Under the pieces are notes generated by a model. The model searched no databases and was not told where the DNA came from. It was given only the letters and a program-made list of their open reading frames with translations. Shown here one piece after another: positions 46,959 through 55,653 of a DNA stretch of 64,000 nt. The DNA is taken from NCBI RefSeq assembly GCF_024296925.1, contig NZ_CP101125.1:1366501-1430500 (forward strand). The letters are read 5' to 3'. The stretch is from Pseudomonas nunensis. GTDB lineage: Bacteria > Pseudomonadota > Gammaproteobacteria > Pseudomonadales > Pseudomonadaceae. The position numbers and the translations under genes are program-made. Every line of letters starts with the position of its first letter. The stretch's first letter is position 1.

Positions 46959-48310
46959 GGCTCGACCTCCAGGCCAAACGGCAGGGGTTTGATCGGCGAC
47001 TGGGCGCGCAGTCGACCGATCTCCGACACCGGTCGCTGGCTTTCGCAGGCGATGATTTCTGCTGCTGCGGCGCCACACATCCGGCCTTGGCAGCGACCCA
47101 TGCCGACCCGGCAGTGGGCCTTGACCCGGTTGATCTCCCAGTGACCTTCGCGCACGACCTGGCGGATCTCGCCGGCCTGCACTTCCTCGCAGCGGCAGAC
47201 GATGAGGTTGTCGGCGCTGTTGGCGGCCCAGTTTTCGGGGAAGACGAAGGCTTGCTCCAGGGCTGTGCGGAAGGTGCCGATCCGTGCGAGTGAGTGTTCA
47301 AGGGCGGCGGGGCGCTCTGGCGGGATCAGGTAACCGCTGTCTTCGAGCAGGGCCAACGCGGCGCGCTCGCCGGCCATTTCGGCGGCGTCGGCACCCATGA
47401 TCCCGGCACCGTCGCCGGCCAGGTAGACCTCGGCGACACTGCTGCGACCAGCGCTGTCACGTTGCGGCAGCCAGGCACGGTTGAGCGGGTTCCAGGTAAA
47501 TTCACAGCCGAGCAGGTCAGCGAGTTGGGTTTCGCTGCGCAAACCGTGGGCGAAGGCGACGGCGTCGCAGTCGATTTGCTGTTGGCCTTTGGTGTTGCGC
47601 CAGTTCAGCGATTGCACGCGCTGTTCGCCGTTGACCTGAAGCAGGCTGGCGACCTGATGCACCGGGATGCCGTGGGCGGTCAGCCAGCTTCGGTAATAGA
47701 GACCTTTGGCGAGGGTTGCCGGTTGCGAGAGCAGGCCGGGCAGGGCGCGGGCCTGAGCACTGAAGGGCGAGCTGTCGAGCACCGCCACGACCTTCGCGCC
47801 GGCCTTGGCGTATTGATAGGCGACGAGGTACAGCAACGGTCCGCTGCCGGCGAACACCACCCGTTCACCGATCGCGCAGCCTTGGAACTTCAGCGCAATC
47901 TGCGCGGCGCCGAGGCTGTAGACCCCCGGCAATGTCCAGCCCGGCACCGGCAGAACCCGGTCGGTGGCACCGGTGGCGACGATCACCCGAGAGAACTCCA
48001 GCCGCGTGGCGCGGCCGTCATGCAAGGTGTCGAGGGCAGCGGTTTCGGCGTTCCACACCAAGGTGTCGGGACGATAGTCGATCTGCTCGCGCAGCTCGTC
48101 GATGGCTTGATGAATCGCCCCGGCCTTGTGCGCTTCAAAGCCATACAACTTGACCGCCGAACGCTTGAAATTCGCCGGCTGCCGCCGATAAATCTGCCCA
48201 CCGCCGCGCGCAGCTTCGTCCAGCAGAATCGGACGCACGCCATGCGCCACCAGCGTCTGCGCAGCACGAATCCCGGCAGGTCCAGCCCCCACAACAATCA
48301 CCGGATTCAT
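46955..48310 (-). CDS. FAD/NAD-type oxidoreductase subunit with C-terminal [2Fe-2S] domain
   Basis: The ATG at 48308-48310 ([20 protein letters not shown]) is the only sensible start; the upstream extension runs into the REP array. The 451-aa protein has FAD and second nucleotide-binding regions ([39 protein letters not shown]) and a BFD-like Cys cluster at the C-terminus (CRCEEVQAGEI ... HCRVGMGRCQGRMCG). It resembles OoxA/HcnB, the middle subunit of heterotrimeric flavoprotein dehydrogenases. Confidence 0.85.
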   Translation of the reverse strand: MNPVIVVGAGPAGIRAAQTLVAHGVRPILLDEAARGGGQIYRRQPANFKRSAVKLYGFEAHKAGAIHQAIDELREQIDYRPDTLVWNAETAALDTLHDGRATRLEFSRVIVATGATDRVLPVPGWTLPGVYSLGAAQIALKFQGCAIGERVVFAGSGPLLYLVAYQYAKAGAKVVAVLDSSPFSAQARALPGLLSQPATLAKGLYYRSWLTAHGIPVHQVASLLQVNGEQRVQSLNWRNTKGQQQIDCDAVAFAHGLRSETQLADLLGCEFTWNPLNRAWLPQRDSAGRSSVAEVYLAGDGAGIMGADAAEMAGERAALALLEDSGYLIPPERPAALEHSLARIGTFRTALEQAFVFPENWAANSADNLIVCRCEEVQAGEIRQVVREGHWEINRVKAHCRVGMGRCQGRMCGAAAAEIIACESQRPVSEIGRLRAQSPIKPLPFGLEVEP

Positions 48311-48316
48311 ACAAAA

Positions 48317-48955
48317 CCCCCTGTGGGAGCGGGCTTGCTCGCGAAAGCGGCGGCACATTCGATAGAGGTGGCGACTGACACGATGCCTTCGCGAGCAAGC
48401 CCGCTCCCACAGTGGATCTCGGTGAGCTGCAAAATTTGTGAACGACGCAAAACCCCTGTGGGAGAGAGCTTGCTCGCGATGGCGGCGATACATTCAACAT
48501 TGATGGAGGCTGACAGTTCGCTATCGCGAGCAAGCTCGCTCCCACAGTTGATTTTGGTAGTCTGCAAAATTTGTGAACGACGCAAACCCCCTGTGGGAGC
48601 GGGCTTGCTCGCGAAGGGGGCGGTACATTCAAAAGGGATGGTGGCTGACAGATTGCTATCGCGAGCAAGCTCGCTCCCACAGTTGATTTTGGTTGGCTGC
48701 AATGTTTGTGACCGACGCAAAACCCCTGTGGGAGCGGGCTTGCTCGCGAAGGGGGCGGTACATTCAAAAGGTGTGGCGACTGACATGACGCCTTCGCGAG
48801 CAAGCCCGCTCCCACAGTTGATCTTGGTGAGCTGCAATGTTTGTGAACGACGCAAAACCCTTGTGGGAGCGAGCTTGCTCGCGATGGCGGCGATACATTC
48901 AACATGGGTGGCGACTAACAGTCCGCTTTCGCGAGCAAGCTCGCTCCCACAGGTG
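48317..48955. repeat. tandem REP array, five units of 135 bp
   Basis: Ten REPs form five head-to-head pairs. The motif CGCAA(A)ACC just before each left REP occurs at 48446, 48581, 48716 and 48851, exactly 135 nt apart, and a fifth unit begins at about 48311. The spacers (GGCGGTACATTCAAAAG; GAGCTGCAATGTTTGTGAAC-like) are also repeated. The array lies between two subunit genes of one operon. Apparent proteins on both strands across it are translations of the repeat. Confidence 0.95.
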
Positions 48956-48965
48956 GATTGGGTGT

Positions 48966-49256
48966 TCATATCGAGCGCCCCGGTTCGCGGTTGATCTGTT
49001 GGCCGGGTTCGAGCAGGGTCGAGCAGGCGCGTACCCGGCGGCCGTCGCCCAGGCGTACCCAGCAGTCCTGGCACGCGCCCATCAGGCAGAAACCGGCCCG
49101 TGGCTGTGCGCTGAAGTCGCTGCCGCGCAGGTGGTCGCTGCAGGTCAACACGGCGGTCAGCACGGTGTCGCCGAGCAGGGCGGTGGCCGGTTGGCCGTCG
49201 AGGACGAAGTCCAGGGCCGGGCGGTCGCCTTCGGCCAGTCGTTTCAGCAGAGCCAT
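48966..49256 (-). CDS. small (2Fe-2S)-binding subunit (HcnA/OoxC-like)
   Basis: The ATG at 49254-49256 gives 96 aa; a slightly longer frame would overlap the permease gene. The conserved Cys pattern is visible (LTCSDHLRGSDFSAQPRAGFCLMGACQDCWVRLGDGRRVRACSTLL), as in small ferredoxin-like subunits of opine oxidase, HCN synthase and D-hydroxyproline dehydrogenase. It follows the permease gene by 7 nt and precedes the REP array. Confidence 0.85.
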   Translation of the reverse strand: MALLKRLAEGDRPALDFVLDGQPATALLGDTVLTAVLTCSDHLRGSDFSAQPRAGFCLMGACQDCWVRLGDGRRVRACSTLLEPGQQINREPGRSI

Positions 49257-49263
49257 GGCGCCC

Positions 49264-50058
49264 TCATTGTTTGCCCACCAGAACCCGATCCAGGCCATAG
49301 ACCCGGTCGAGCAGAATCATCGTCAATGCCGTCAGGCCGATCACCAGTGCCGACACCGCCGCCATCATTGGGTCGATGGATTCGGTGGCGTACACGTACA
49401 TCCGCACCGGCAATGTCTGCGTGGCTGGCGAGGTGACGAAAATCGACAACGTCACCTCATCAAAACTGTTGATAAACGCCAGCAACCAACCCCCCGCCAC
49501 CCCCGGCAAAATCATCGGCAACGTGATTTGCTTGAACAGCGTGAAACGCCCGGCGCCCAACGATTGCGCGGCATGTTCAGCGCTGCGATCCAGGCCAATC
49601 GCCGAGGCCAGCACCAGCCGCAACACATACGGCGTGATCACCAGCACGTGAGCGAAGATCAGCCAGCCGAAGCTGCCATTCACGCCCATCAGCGCAAACA
49701 ATCGCAGCAACGCCACCCCCAACACCAAGTGCGGAATGATGATCGGCGACAGGAACAAGCCATTGAAAAAACCGCGTCCGGGAAACTCATAACGGGTGAT
49801 GGCCAGCGCCGCCGGCACCGCAATCAGCGTCGCCAAAGTCGCGGCGCAGAACGCCAGGATCAGGCTGTTGTAAAACGCATCGACGAAATCGGCGCGTTCA
49901 AAAACCGCACGGAACCAACGCAACGAAAAGTTCGTAGTCGGCAGGCTCAAGGTGTTTTCCGGGGTGAACGCCACCAGGCACACGACCACCAGCGGCGCGA
50001 GCATGAACAGCACCACCAGGGCATGAAACAGCAGGGCGAAAGGACCGTTCTTGGACAT
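49264..50058 (-). CDS. ABC transporter permease (PotC-like)
   Basis: The 264-aa inner-membrane protein has six membrane segments and the permease EAA-type loop (HAAQSLGAGRFTLFKQITLPMILPGVAGG). It is the second permease of the importer, 6 nt after the first. Confidence 0.88.
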   Translation of the reverse strand: MSKNGPFALLFHALVVLFMLAPLVVVCLVAFTPENTLSLPTTNFSLRWFRAVFERADFVDAFYNSLILAFCAATLATLIAVPAALAITRYEFPGRGFFNGLFLSPIIIPHLVLGVALLRLFALMGVNGSFGWLIFAHVLVITPYVLRLVLASAIGLDRSAEHAAQSLGAGRFTLFKQITLPMILPGVAGGWLLAFINSFDEVTLSIFVTSPATQTLPVRMYVYATESIDPMMAAVSALVIGLTALTMILLDRVYGLDRVLVGKQ

Positions 50059-50064
50059 GACGAG

Positions 50065-50934
50065 TTATCCCAATGACTTCTTGTAGCGGCCTTCGATCAT
50101 CCGGTTCCACGACAGCATGATCAGCAGGTTGAGCAGCAGCAGGGCCACGGCGATCGCCGCACCCATCGGCCAGTTCAGCTCCGACAGGTATTGGTCGTAG
50201 ATCAGCGTCGCGACCATTTTCAGGCGACGTCCGCCGAGCAAACCGGGGATCGCAAAGGAGCTGGCGGCGAGGCCGAACACGATCAACGTGCCGGACAACA
50301 CGCCGGGCATGATTTGCGGCAGCACCACTTTGCGCATCACCGTGAGATGACTGGCACCGAGGGACAGCGCGGCTTGCTCGGCGGCCGGGTCGAGTTTTTG
50401 CAGCGAGGTCCAGACCGGAATGATCATGAACGGCAGCATCACGTGGACCAGCGCAATCACCACCGCGAACGGCGTGTAGAGCAGCTTCATCGGCGAGCCA
50501 CCGAAAGCTTGCAGGGTCTGGTTGACCAGGCCGTCGGCGCCGAGCAACAGGCTCCAGCCGAAGGCGCGCACCACCACCGAAATCAGCAGCGGGGTGAGGA
50601 TCAAAATCAAGAAAATCGAACGCCACGGCGCGCCCATACGACTGAGGATGTAGGCCTCGGGCACACCGATCACCACGCACAACAGGGTGGTCAGGCCGCT
50701 GATCCAGAAGGTGCGCAGAAAGATCTCGTAGAAGTACGGGTCGCCCAATAGGCTGCTGTAGTGGTCGAGGGTGTAGGCGCCGCCGTTGATCCCCGAGCTG
50801 TAGTCGAACACGTTGAATGACAGCACCAGCGTCAGCAGCAACGGAATCACCAGCAGGCACACATACAACGCCAGCGCCGGTGCCGACAGTAAATAGCCCT
50901 GGCGCCCCTGACGGATCGAAGCGAGAAGACTCAT
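50065..50934 (-). CDS. ABC transporter permease (PotB-like)
   Basis: 289 aa, six membrane segments and the EAA-type loop (QAALSLGASHLTVMRKVVLPQIMPGVLSG). The start overlaps the ATPase stop by 4 nt (50931-50934), which indicates translational coupling. Confidence 0.88.
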   Translation of the reverse strand: MSLLASIRQGRQGYLLSAPALALYVCLLVIPLLLTLVLSFNVFDYSSGINGGAYTLDHYSSLLGDPYFYEIFLRTFWISGLTTLLCVVIGVPEAYILSRMGAPWRSIFLILILTPLLISVVVRAFGWSLLLGADGLVNQTLQAFGGSPMKLLYTPFAVVIALVHVMLPFMIIPVWTSLQKLDPAAEQAALSLGASHLTVMRKVVLPQIMPGVLSGTLIVFGLAASSFAIPGLLGGRRLKMVATLIYDQYLSELNWPMGAAIAVALLLLNLLIMLSWNRMIEGRYKKSLG

Positions 50935-51950
50935 GCCGACACCTCATCGACACTCAGCACCCGCAGCAGCGCCGCGTCCCAGTCCAGGCCCACCGCCGTG
51001 CCTTCGGCCAGCGGTGCCGAGCCGTCGTTGCGGCGCACTACGCTGAGTTCGCCCAGGGTCGTCGAGACGCCATACAGCCATTGGCTGCCGAGGAAGAAGC
51101 GGCTGACGATGTTCCCCGCCAAGCGACCCTGGCCGACTTCCCGCAGATCGATTTTTTCCGGGCGCAGGCTCAGGGTCAGCTCGCCGCCGCTGCGCACCTG
51201 AACCACGCCGGCACTGTCACGCTCGCCGGGCAGCAGATTGGCCTTGCCGACGAACCCGGAAATAAACTCGGTGCGCGGGTGCTCATAAAGGGTGTAGGGC
51301 GCGTCGATCTGAGTGATGCGCCCGGCCTGCATCACCACCACGCGGTCACTGATGGACAGCGCTTCGGACTGGTCGTGGGTGACCATCAGCGTGGTGATCC
51401 CGACTTCACGCTGGATGCGGCGAATTTCGAATTGCATCTCTTCGCGCAGGTTGGCGTCGAGGTTGGACAGTGGCTCGTCGAGCAGCAGCACCGGCGGCTC
51501 GATCACTAGCGCCCGGGCCAACGCAACGCGCTGACGCTGGCCGCCGGACAGTTCCCTTGGATAGCGTTCGGCGTGCTGGTCGAGGCGCACCAGTTTCAAT
51601 ACCCGCGCGACTCGTTGCTGCAATTCGGCGTTGGGCACTTTGCGCATCCGCAGGCCGAAGGCGACGTTGTCCTGCACGCTCATGTGCGGGAACAGCGCGT
51701 AACTCTGGAACACCACGCCCAGGCCACGGCTGGCGGGTTTGGCGTGGGTGATGTCGCGACCGTCGAGCACGATGCGTCCGCTGCTGACTTCAACGAAGCC
51801 GGCGATCATTTGCAGGGTGGTGGTTTTGCCGCAACCGGAAGGGCCGAGCAGGGAGACGAACTCGCCTTTCTCCACCGAGAGGTTGGTGGCGACGACGGCG
51901 TCGATTGCGCCGTAGCGTTTACCGAGGTTTTCAAGTTGCACGAATGCCAT
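50931..51950 (-). CDS. ABC transporter ATP-binding protein (PotA-like)
   Basis: 339 aa. Walker A GPSGCGKTTTLQM, the ABC signature LSGGQRQRVALARAL and Walker B VLLLDEPLSNLD are present, followed by a C-terminal TOBE domain. It is the first gene of the importer/oxidoreductase operon and is divergent from the IclR gene. Confidence 0.92.
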   Translation of the reverse strand: MAFVQLENLGKRYGAIDAVVATNLSVEKGEFVSLLGPSGCGKTTTLQMIAGFVEVSSGRIVLDGRDITHAKPASRGLGVVFQSYALFPHMSVQDNVAFGLRMRKVPNAELQQRVARVLKLVRLDQHAERYPRELSGGQRQRVALARALVIEPPVLLLDEPLSNLDANLREEMQFEIRRIQREVGITTLMVTHDQSEALSISDRVVVMQAGRITQIDAPYTLYEHPRTEFISGFVGKANLLPGERDSAGVVQVRSGGELTLSLRPEKIDLREVGQGRLAGNIVSRFFLGSQWLYGVSTTLGELSVVRRNDGSAPLAEGTAVGLDWDAALLRVLSVDEVSA

Positions 51951-52133
51951 AGCTGCGCTCCACCTGAGATTGTTATGCGCGGCCAGAAGGCGCGCTTTTT
52001 TGTATGGGCAGATACGAAAGGATGATGCGGGGTGCGTTGGCGCTCGACGTGGGTCGGCTGCCGCTGTTGTTCGAATCGCCCCTGTATGGACGCAGAGTAG
52101 GGCGAAGAGTAGGATGGGCTCAATGGCCTATTT

Positions 52134-52169
52134 CACTGAAGCGATAACTATTTTCAGTTTCATTCAGTG
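52134..52169. promoter_or_regulatory. candidate IclR operator
   Basis: The inverted repeat CACTGAA (52134-52140) and TTCAGTG (52163-52169) lies between the divergent IclR and ABC ATPase genes; the IclR start is 26 nt away. An internal TTTTCAGTTTC is also present. Confidence 0.4.
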
Positions 52170-52194
52170 AGTAAATTTTTAGTTGAGAAAACCC

Positions 52195-53031
52195 ATGCCT
52201 GATTCCACTGAGCGGAATGAAAACAAAAATGAAGTCGGTGTCGGCGCCGTCTCCCGGTTGTTTGCGGTGCTGCGCAGCCTCGGTGATACGGTCGAGGGCG
52301 GCGAGCGCGTGACGCAACTGGCCCAGCGCATCGGTCTATCGCAACCGACGACCCATCGTTTGCTGCGCAGCCTGATGGACGAGGGCATGGTCGAGCAGGA
52401 CGCGCGCAGCAAACGCTATCGCCTGAGTCTGGATTTCTTCGCCCTGGCGGCGCGTGCCGGCAACACCGGCAATCTTCGCGAACTGGCGCGCCCGGCGTTG
52501 TTGCGGTTGTCGGCTTCGTTGGGGGATTCGTTGTTTCTGCTGGCGCGCAGCGGGTTTGATGCGATCTGTCTGGATCGCAGTGAAGGACCGTTTCCGATCC
52601 GTACTTTTACCGGCGACATTGGCGGGCGCGTGGCGTTGGGTGTGGGGCAGGGCAGTCTGGCGATTTTGGCGTTCCTGCCGCAAGAGGAGCGGGACACGGT
52701 GATTCACTACAACTTGCCGCGGCTCAAGGATTTCCATTTGTATGACGAAGTGTTCCTGCGCTCGGAAGTCGAGAACGTGCGGGCGCTCGGGTATGCCGGG
52801 CGCAATACCGGCGTGTTGCAAGGCATGGCCGGGGTGGCGGTGCCGATTCTGGATCGTGACGGGCGCGCGGTTGCGGCGTTGAGCGTGGCCACTGTGAGTG
52901 ATCGGTTGGGGCCGGATCGCTTGCCGACGGTGGTGGAAATGCTCAAGCGTGAAGCGGCGTTGATCGGGCCGCGGATTAATCCGTTTGATCCTTTACTGCG
53001 GCGGCCTTCGCAGGTATTCGGCCAGAACTGA
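52195..53031 (+). CDS. IclR-family transcriptional regulator
   Basis: The ATG at 52195 is preferred over a TTG 12 nt upstream. The 278-aa protein has the IclR winged helix (VGAVSRLFAVLRSLGDTVEGGERVTQLAQRIGLSQPTTHRLLRSLMDEGMVEQ) and a GAF-like effector domain. It is divergent from the importer/dehydrogenase operon and probably controls it. IclR proteins act as repressors or activators; the effector is unknown. Confidence 0.9.
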   Translation: MPDSTERNENKNEVGVGAVSRLFAVLRSLGDTVEGGERVTQLAQRIGLSQPTTHRLLRSLMDEGMVEQDARSKRYRLSLDFFALAARAGNTGNLRELARPALLRLSASLGDSLFLLARSGFDAICLDRSEGPFPIRTFTGDIGGRVALGVGQGSLAILAFLPQEERDTVIHYNLPRLKDFHLYDEVFLRSEVENVRALGYAGRNTGVLQGMAGVAVPILDRDGRAVAALSVATVSDRLGPDRLPTVVEMLKREAALIGPRINPFDPLLRRPSQVFGQN

Positions 53032-53046
53032 CACCACCCAATCCCC

Positions 53047-53135
53047 TGTGGGAGCGGGCTTGCTCGCGAATGCGGTATGTTAGACACATAGTTGCCGACT
53101 GACACACCGCATTCGCGAGCAAGCCCGCTCCCACA
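53047..53135. repeat. REP pair
   Basis: TGTGGGAGCGGGCTTGCTCGCGAATGCGGT and its inverted partner, about 30 nt apart, between the convergent IclR and anti-sigma genes. Confidence 0.9.
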
Positions 53136-53153
53136 TGGGGATTTGTGTTGTGG

Positions 53154-53906
53154 TCAGAACTGCACGGTTTGCTTGAGCATCCGCGCCGCCGGCGTATCGC
53201 TCGGGCTGACCATCGCGTAGTTGTACCCGGCCCCCGACCAATACTCAGCCTGCAACTCCCCATCACTGCGACTGCCCCGTGGCAACAGGTAGTTCTTTGG
53301 CCCCGGCGGCCGCACATAGAAACTGATCTTGTGCCCGCCCTGATCCTCGTAAACCACCATCGCCGCCGGCCCTTGCTCGGTGCTGAGCAAGCGCCCGCTG
53401 ACCGGTTTGAACCCGGCACTCGCCAGATCCGGCAAGCGATGGGCTTGGGTGAAGTAACGGTCGAGCCAGCCCTGAATGTTGCCGTTGTCGCTGACCTTGT
53501 AGTCCGCCGGCAACATGCCTTGCTGGGCAAACAGCCGGTAGGCCTGCATCGCATCGGCCATCGGCGCCTGGGTGCTGACCAGGGTCATCTCCCGCGCCTG
53601 CCAGCCACTGATCCCGCCAATACCAATCGCGATCAACAACACCGCCGCGCTGGCCAGGTGTCGCCGGGACTGGCGCTTGAGACGCTGGCGAATCAACGCC
53701 GGATCGAGTTCCGGGTTGACCGGTTGCTGCAGCGCACCGCCGAGGGCCGCGCGCAGTTGCTGGGCGTCGTGTTGCCAGGCGCGCACTTGCTCGGAAATCT
53801 CGGCGTTAGTCGCGAGAAAAGTCTCCACCAGACGTCGGTCAGCATCGCTGAGCTGGTGATCGACGTAGGCGTGCAGGTCACGCTCGCTTGGGGGCATGCT
53901 GATCAT
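53154..53906 (-). CDS. anti-sigma factor, transmembrane
   Basis: The 250-aa protein has a cytoplasmic N-terminal domain (SERDLHAYVDHQLSDADRRLVETFLA, the zinc-less anti-sigma domain type), one membrane helix (LASAAVLLIAIGIGGISGW) and a periplasmic C-terminal sensor part. Its start overlaps the sigma factor stop by 4 nt (53903-53906), a typical sigma/anti-sigma arrangement. The periplasmic part would receive the signal. Confidence 0.88.
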   Translation of the reverse strand: MISMPPSERDLHAYVDHQLSDADRRLVETFLATNAEISEQVRAWQHDAQQLRAALGGALQQPVNPELDPALIRQRLKRQSRRHLASAAVLLIAIGIGGISGWQAREMTLVSTQAPMADAMQAYRLFAQQGMLPADYKVSDNGNIQGWLDRYFTQAHRLPDLASAGFKPVSGRLLSTEQGPAAMVVYEDQGGHKISFYVRPPGPKNYLLPRGSRSDGELQAEYWSGAGYNYAMVSPSDTPAARMLKQTVQF

Positions 53907-54409
53907 TTGAGTCTCCGCAGGGAAGGGCGGCTGATTTCGCCGTCGCTGAGTTCGCGCAAGGCCTGGCGGGCGCGGGAAAGGCGGGACATCACGGTGCCAG
54001 TCGGGACGCCGAGAATCTCGGCGACCTCTTTATAGGTCAGGCCTTCCACCGACACCCACAGCAGCAAGGCGCGCTGTTCGGTGTTGAGTTGGTCGAAGGC
54101 TTGCAGGGTGGTTTGGGCAATCACGCTGCGCTCGGCCGAGGGGTGCGCATCGTCGCGGCCGGTGAAAAATTCGAGCATCCGCGCATAGCGCCGGGAGCGC
54201 CGGTGAGCGTCGAGGAACTGCCGATACAGAATCGAAAACAGCCACGCGCGCAGGTCGCCGTCGGGACGTTTGTCGCTCCAACTCGACAGCGCCCGCTCCA
54301 GGCTGGCCTGGACCAGATCGTCGGCGCTGCTGGGGTTGCGCGTCAACGACACCGCGAACCTGCGCAATCTGGGAATGATTTCTCTCAGTTGTTCGTCGAT
54401 ATCGTTCAT
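53903..54409 (-). CDS. ECF-type RNA polymerase sigma factor
   Basis: The start at 54407-54409 (MNDIDEQLREII) leaves a leader after the predicted promoter; the first ATG (54427) would leave only about 10 nt. The 168-aa protein has sigma-70 regions 2 (AVSLTRNPSSADDLVQASLERALSS ... LRAWLFSILYRQFLDAHRR) and 4 (LWVSVEGLTYKEVAEILGVPTGTVMSRLSRARQAL). It is coupled to a downstream anti-sigma gene and divergent from a catalase-like gene, which suggests an oxidative-stress regulon. Confidence 0.9.
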   Translation of the reverse strand: MNDIDEQLREIIPRLRRFAVSLTRNPSSADDLVQASLERALSSWSDKRPDGDLRAWLFSILYRQFLDAHRRSRRYARMLEFFTGRDDAHPSAERSVIAQTTLQAFDQLNTEQRALLLWVSVEGLTYKEVAEILGVPTGTVMSRLSRARQALRELSDGEISRPSLRRLK

Positions 54410-54444
54410 GAAGTTCTGACTAGTCACTACGCTGTGGACTAGGA

Positions 54445-54470
54445 AGACGCCCGGGATTGGAGGTTATTCC
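54445..54470 (-). promoter_or_regulatory. predicted ECF-sigma promoter of the sigma operon
   Basis: On the minus strand GGAATAA (54464-54470) is followed after 14 nt by CGTCT (54445-54449). The same two words at the same spacing occur on the plus strand at 54499-54524, so it is a strong autoregulatory promoter candidate. Confidence 0.75.
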
Positions 54471-54498
54471 ACGTCGATAAAAATAAATACGGCGTGAT

Positions 54499-54524
54499 GG
54501 AATAAACCGGCGCGGGGTGCGTCT
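54499..54524 (+). promoter_or_regulatory. predicted ECF-sigma promoter of the catalase operon
   Basis: GGAATAA (54499-54505), 14-nt spacer, CGTCT (54520-54524), identical in motif and spacing to the divergent promoter. It lies 44 nt before the chosen catalase start. Confidence 0.75.
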
Positions 54525-54567
54525 GCTTGGTTCTTCTCACTTGTGGCCGATGGCCCTGGAGTCTTTC

Positions 54568-55653
54568 ATGGTAGATCGCTCATCACCGCCCACCCGGCCA
54601 CCCTTGAGTGCCGCGAGCCTGACGTTGCGTCTGGCCGGCATCGCCGTGATCGTTGCGGCAGTGGCCGGGGCTTTTGCCTACGTCAACGGCACCTTTGACC
54701 CACAACGCCTGACGCCGAAAAAACTGATCAATGTGCTGGAAACCAACAACGGCGTGCACCCGGGGTTCCGACGCAACCACTCCAAAGGCGTGTGCGTGAT
54801 CGGGCATTTCGAGAGCAGCGGCGAGGCGCGCAGTTATTCCACCGCCCAGGTGTTCAATGAGCCAAAGACTCCGGTAGTCGGACGTTTCGCGCTACCTGCC
54901 GGGAACCCTTACGCGCCGGACAGTGCCGTGCCGATCCGCAGCCTGGCGTTGCGTTTCACCCAGGCCAACGGCCAACAGTGGCGCACCGGGATGAACAGCA
55001 TGCCGGTGTTCCCGGTGGGCACGCCCGAGGCGTTCTATCAGCTGCAACAAGCGCAGTCGCCAGATCCGGCCACGGGCAAACCGAACCCGGCGCTGGTCCC
55101 TGCGTTCTTCGGTTCGCATCCGGAAGCCGGGCCGTTCCTGGCGTGGATCAAAACCGCCAAGCCGTCGGCCAGTTATGTGACGGAAACCTACAACAGCGTC
55201 AACGCGTTTTACCTGGTGAATGCATCCGGGCAGAAGCAAGCGGTGCGTTGGAGCATGGTGCCGGTGGTCAAGGACGCGGCGGGTGCTACGGCGCCTGAAG
55301 GCGCGGATTTCCTCGAAAAAGATTTGGTGCAGCGGATTTCCACAGGACCGTTGCGTTGGCAGTTGAACATCATCCTGGCTAATCCGGGTGATCCGGTGAA
55401 CGACGCGAGCAAGGCCTGGCCCGAGGACCGCAAAGTCTTGAATGCCGGGACCTTGGTGCTCGAAGCGACCCAGCCACAACTGAACGGCGAGTGCCGTGAC
55501 ATCAACTACGATCCGCTGGTGTTGCCGGCCGGGATCGAAGGCTCCGATGACCCGCTGCTCGCCGCGCGTTCCGCCGGGTACGCCAGTTCGTACCTGCGTC
55601 GCACCAGCGAAGTCAATCAGTTGCCCGCCGCCAAACAGGAGGCTCAACAATGA
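54568..55653 (+). CDS. catalase-family peroxidase (SrpA-like)
   Basis: The ATG at 54568 follows GGAG and lies after the predicted start of transcription; longer starts are not possible if that promoter is used. The 361-aa protein has an N-terminal membrane helix (LAGIAVIVAAVAGAFAYVNG) and a short catalase fold (GFRRNHSKGVCVIGHFESSG with the distal His; RSLALRFTQANGQQWRTGMN). Such short forms act as heme peroxidases in the periplasm or at the membrane. It is coupled to a cytochrome b561. Confidence 0.88.
   Translation: MVDRSSPPTRPPLSAASLTLRLAGIAVIVAAVAGAFAYVNGTFDPQRLTPKKLINVLETNNGVHPGFRRNHSKGVCVIGHFESSGEARSYSTAQVFNEPKTPVVGRFALPAGNPYAPDSAVPIRSLALRFTQANGQQWRTGMNSMPVFPVGTPEAFYQLQQAQSPDPATGKPNPALVPAFFGSHPEAGPFLAWIKTAKPSASYVTETYNSVNAFYLVNASGQKQAVRWSMVPVVKDAAGATAPEGADFLEKDLVQRISTGPLRWQLNIILANPGDPVNDASKAWPEDRKVLNAGTLVLEATQPQLNGECRDINYDPLVLPAGIEGSDDPLLAARSAGYASSYLRRTSEVNQLPAAKQEAQQ

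Noticed and set aside
48311-48955. Possible CRISPR array
   Set aside because: Repeats are long inverted REP pairs, spacers are nearly the same in all units, and there are no cas genes.
48135-49074. Repetitive proteins encoded across the 48.3-48.95 kb region
   Set aside because: They are translations of the 135-bp REP units and show no start signals.
44778-49256. Hydrogen cyanide synthase genes hcnABC
   Set aside because: The subunit types are similar, but the genes are joined to an ABC importer and IclR regulator and are in a different order, so an amine or opine-type dehydrogenase is more likely.
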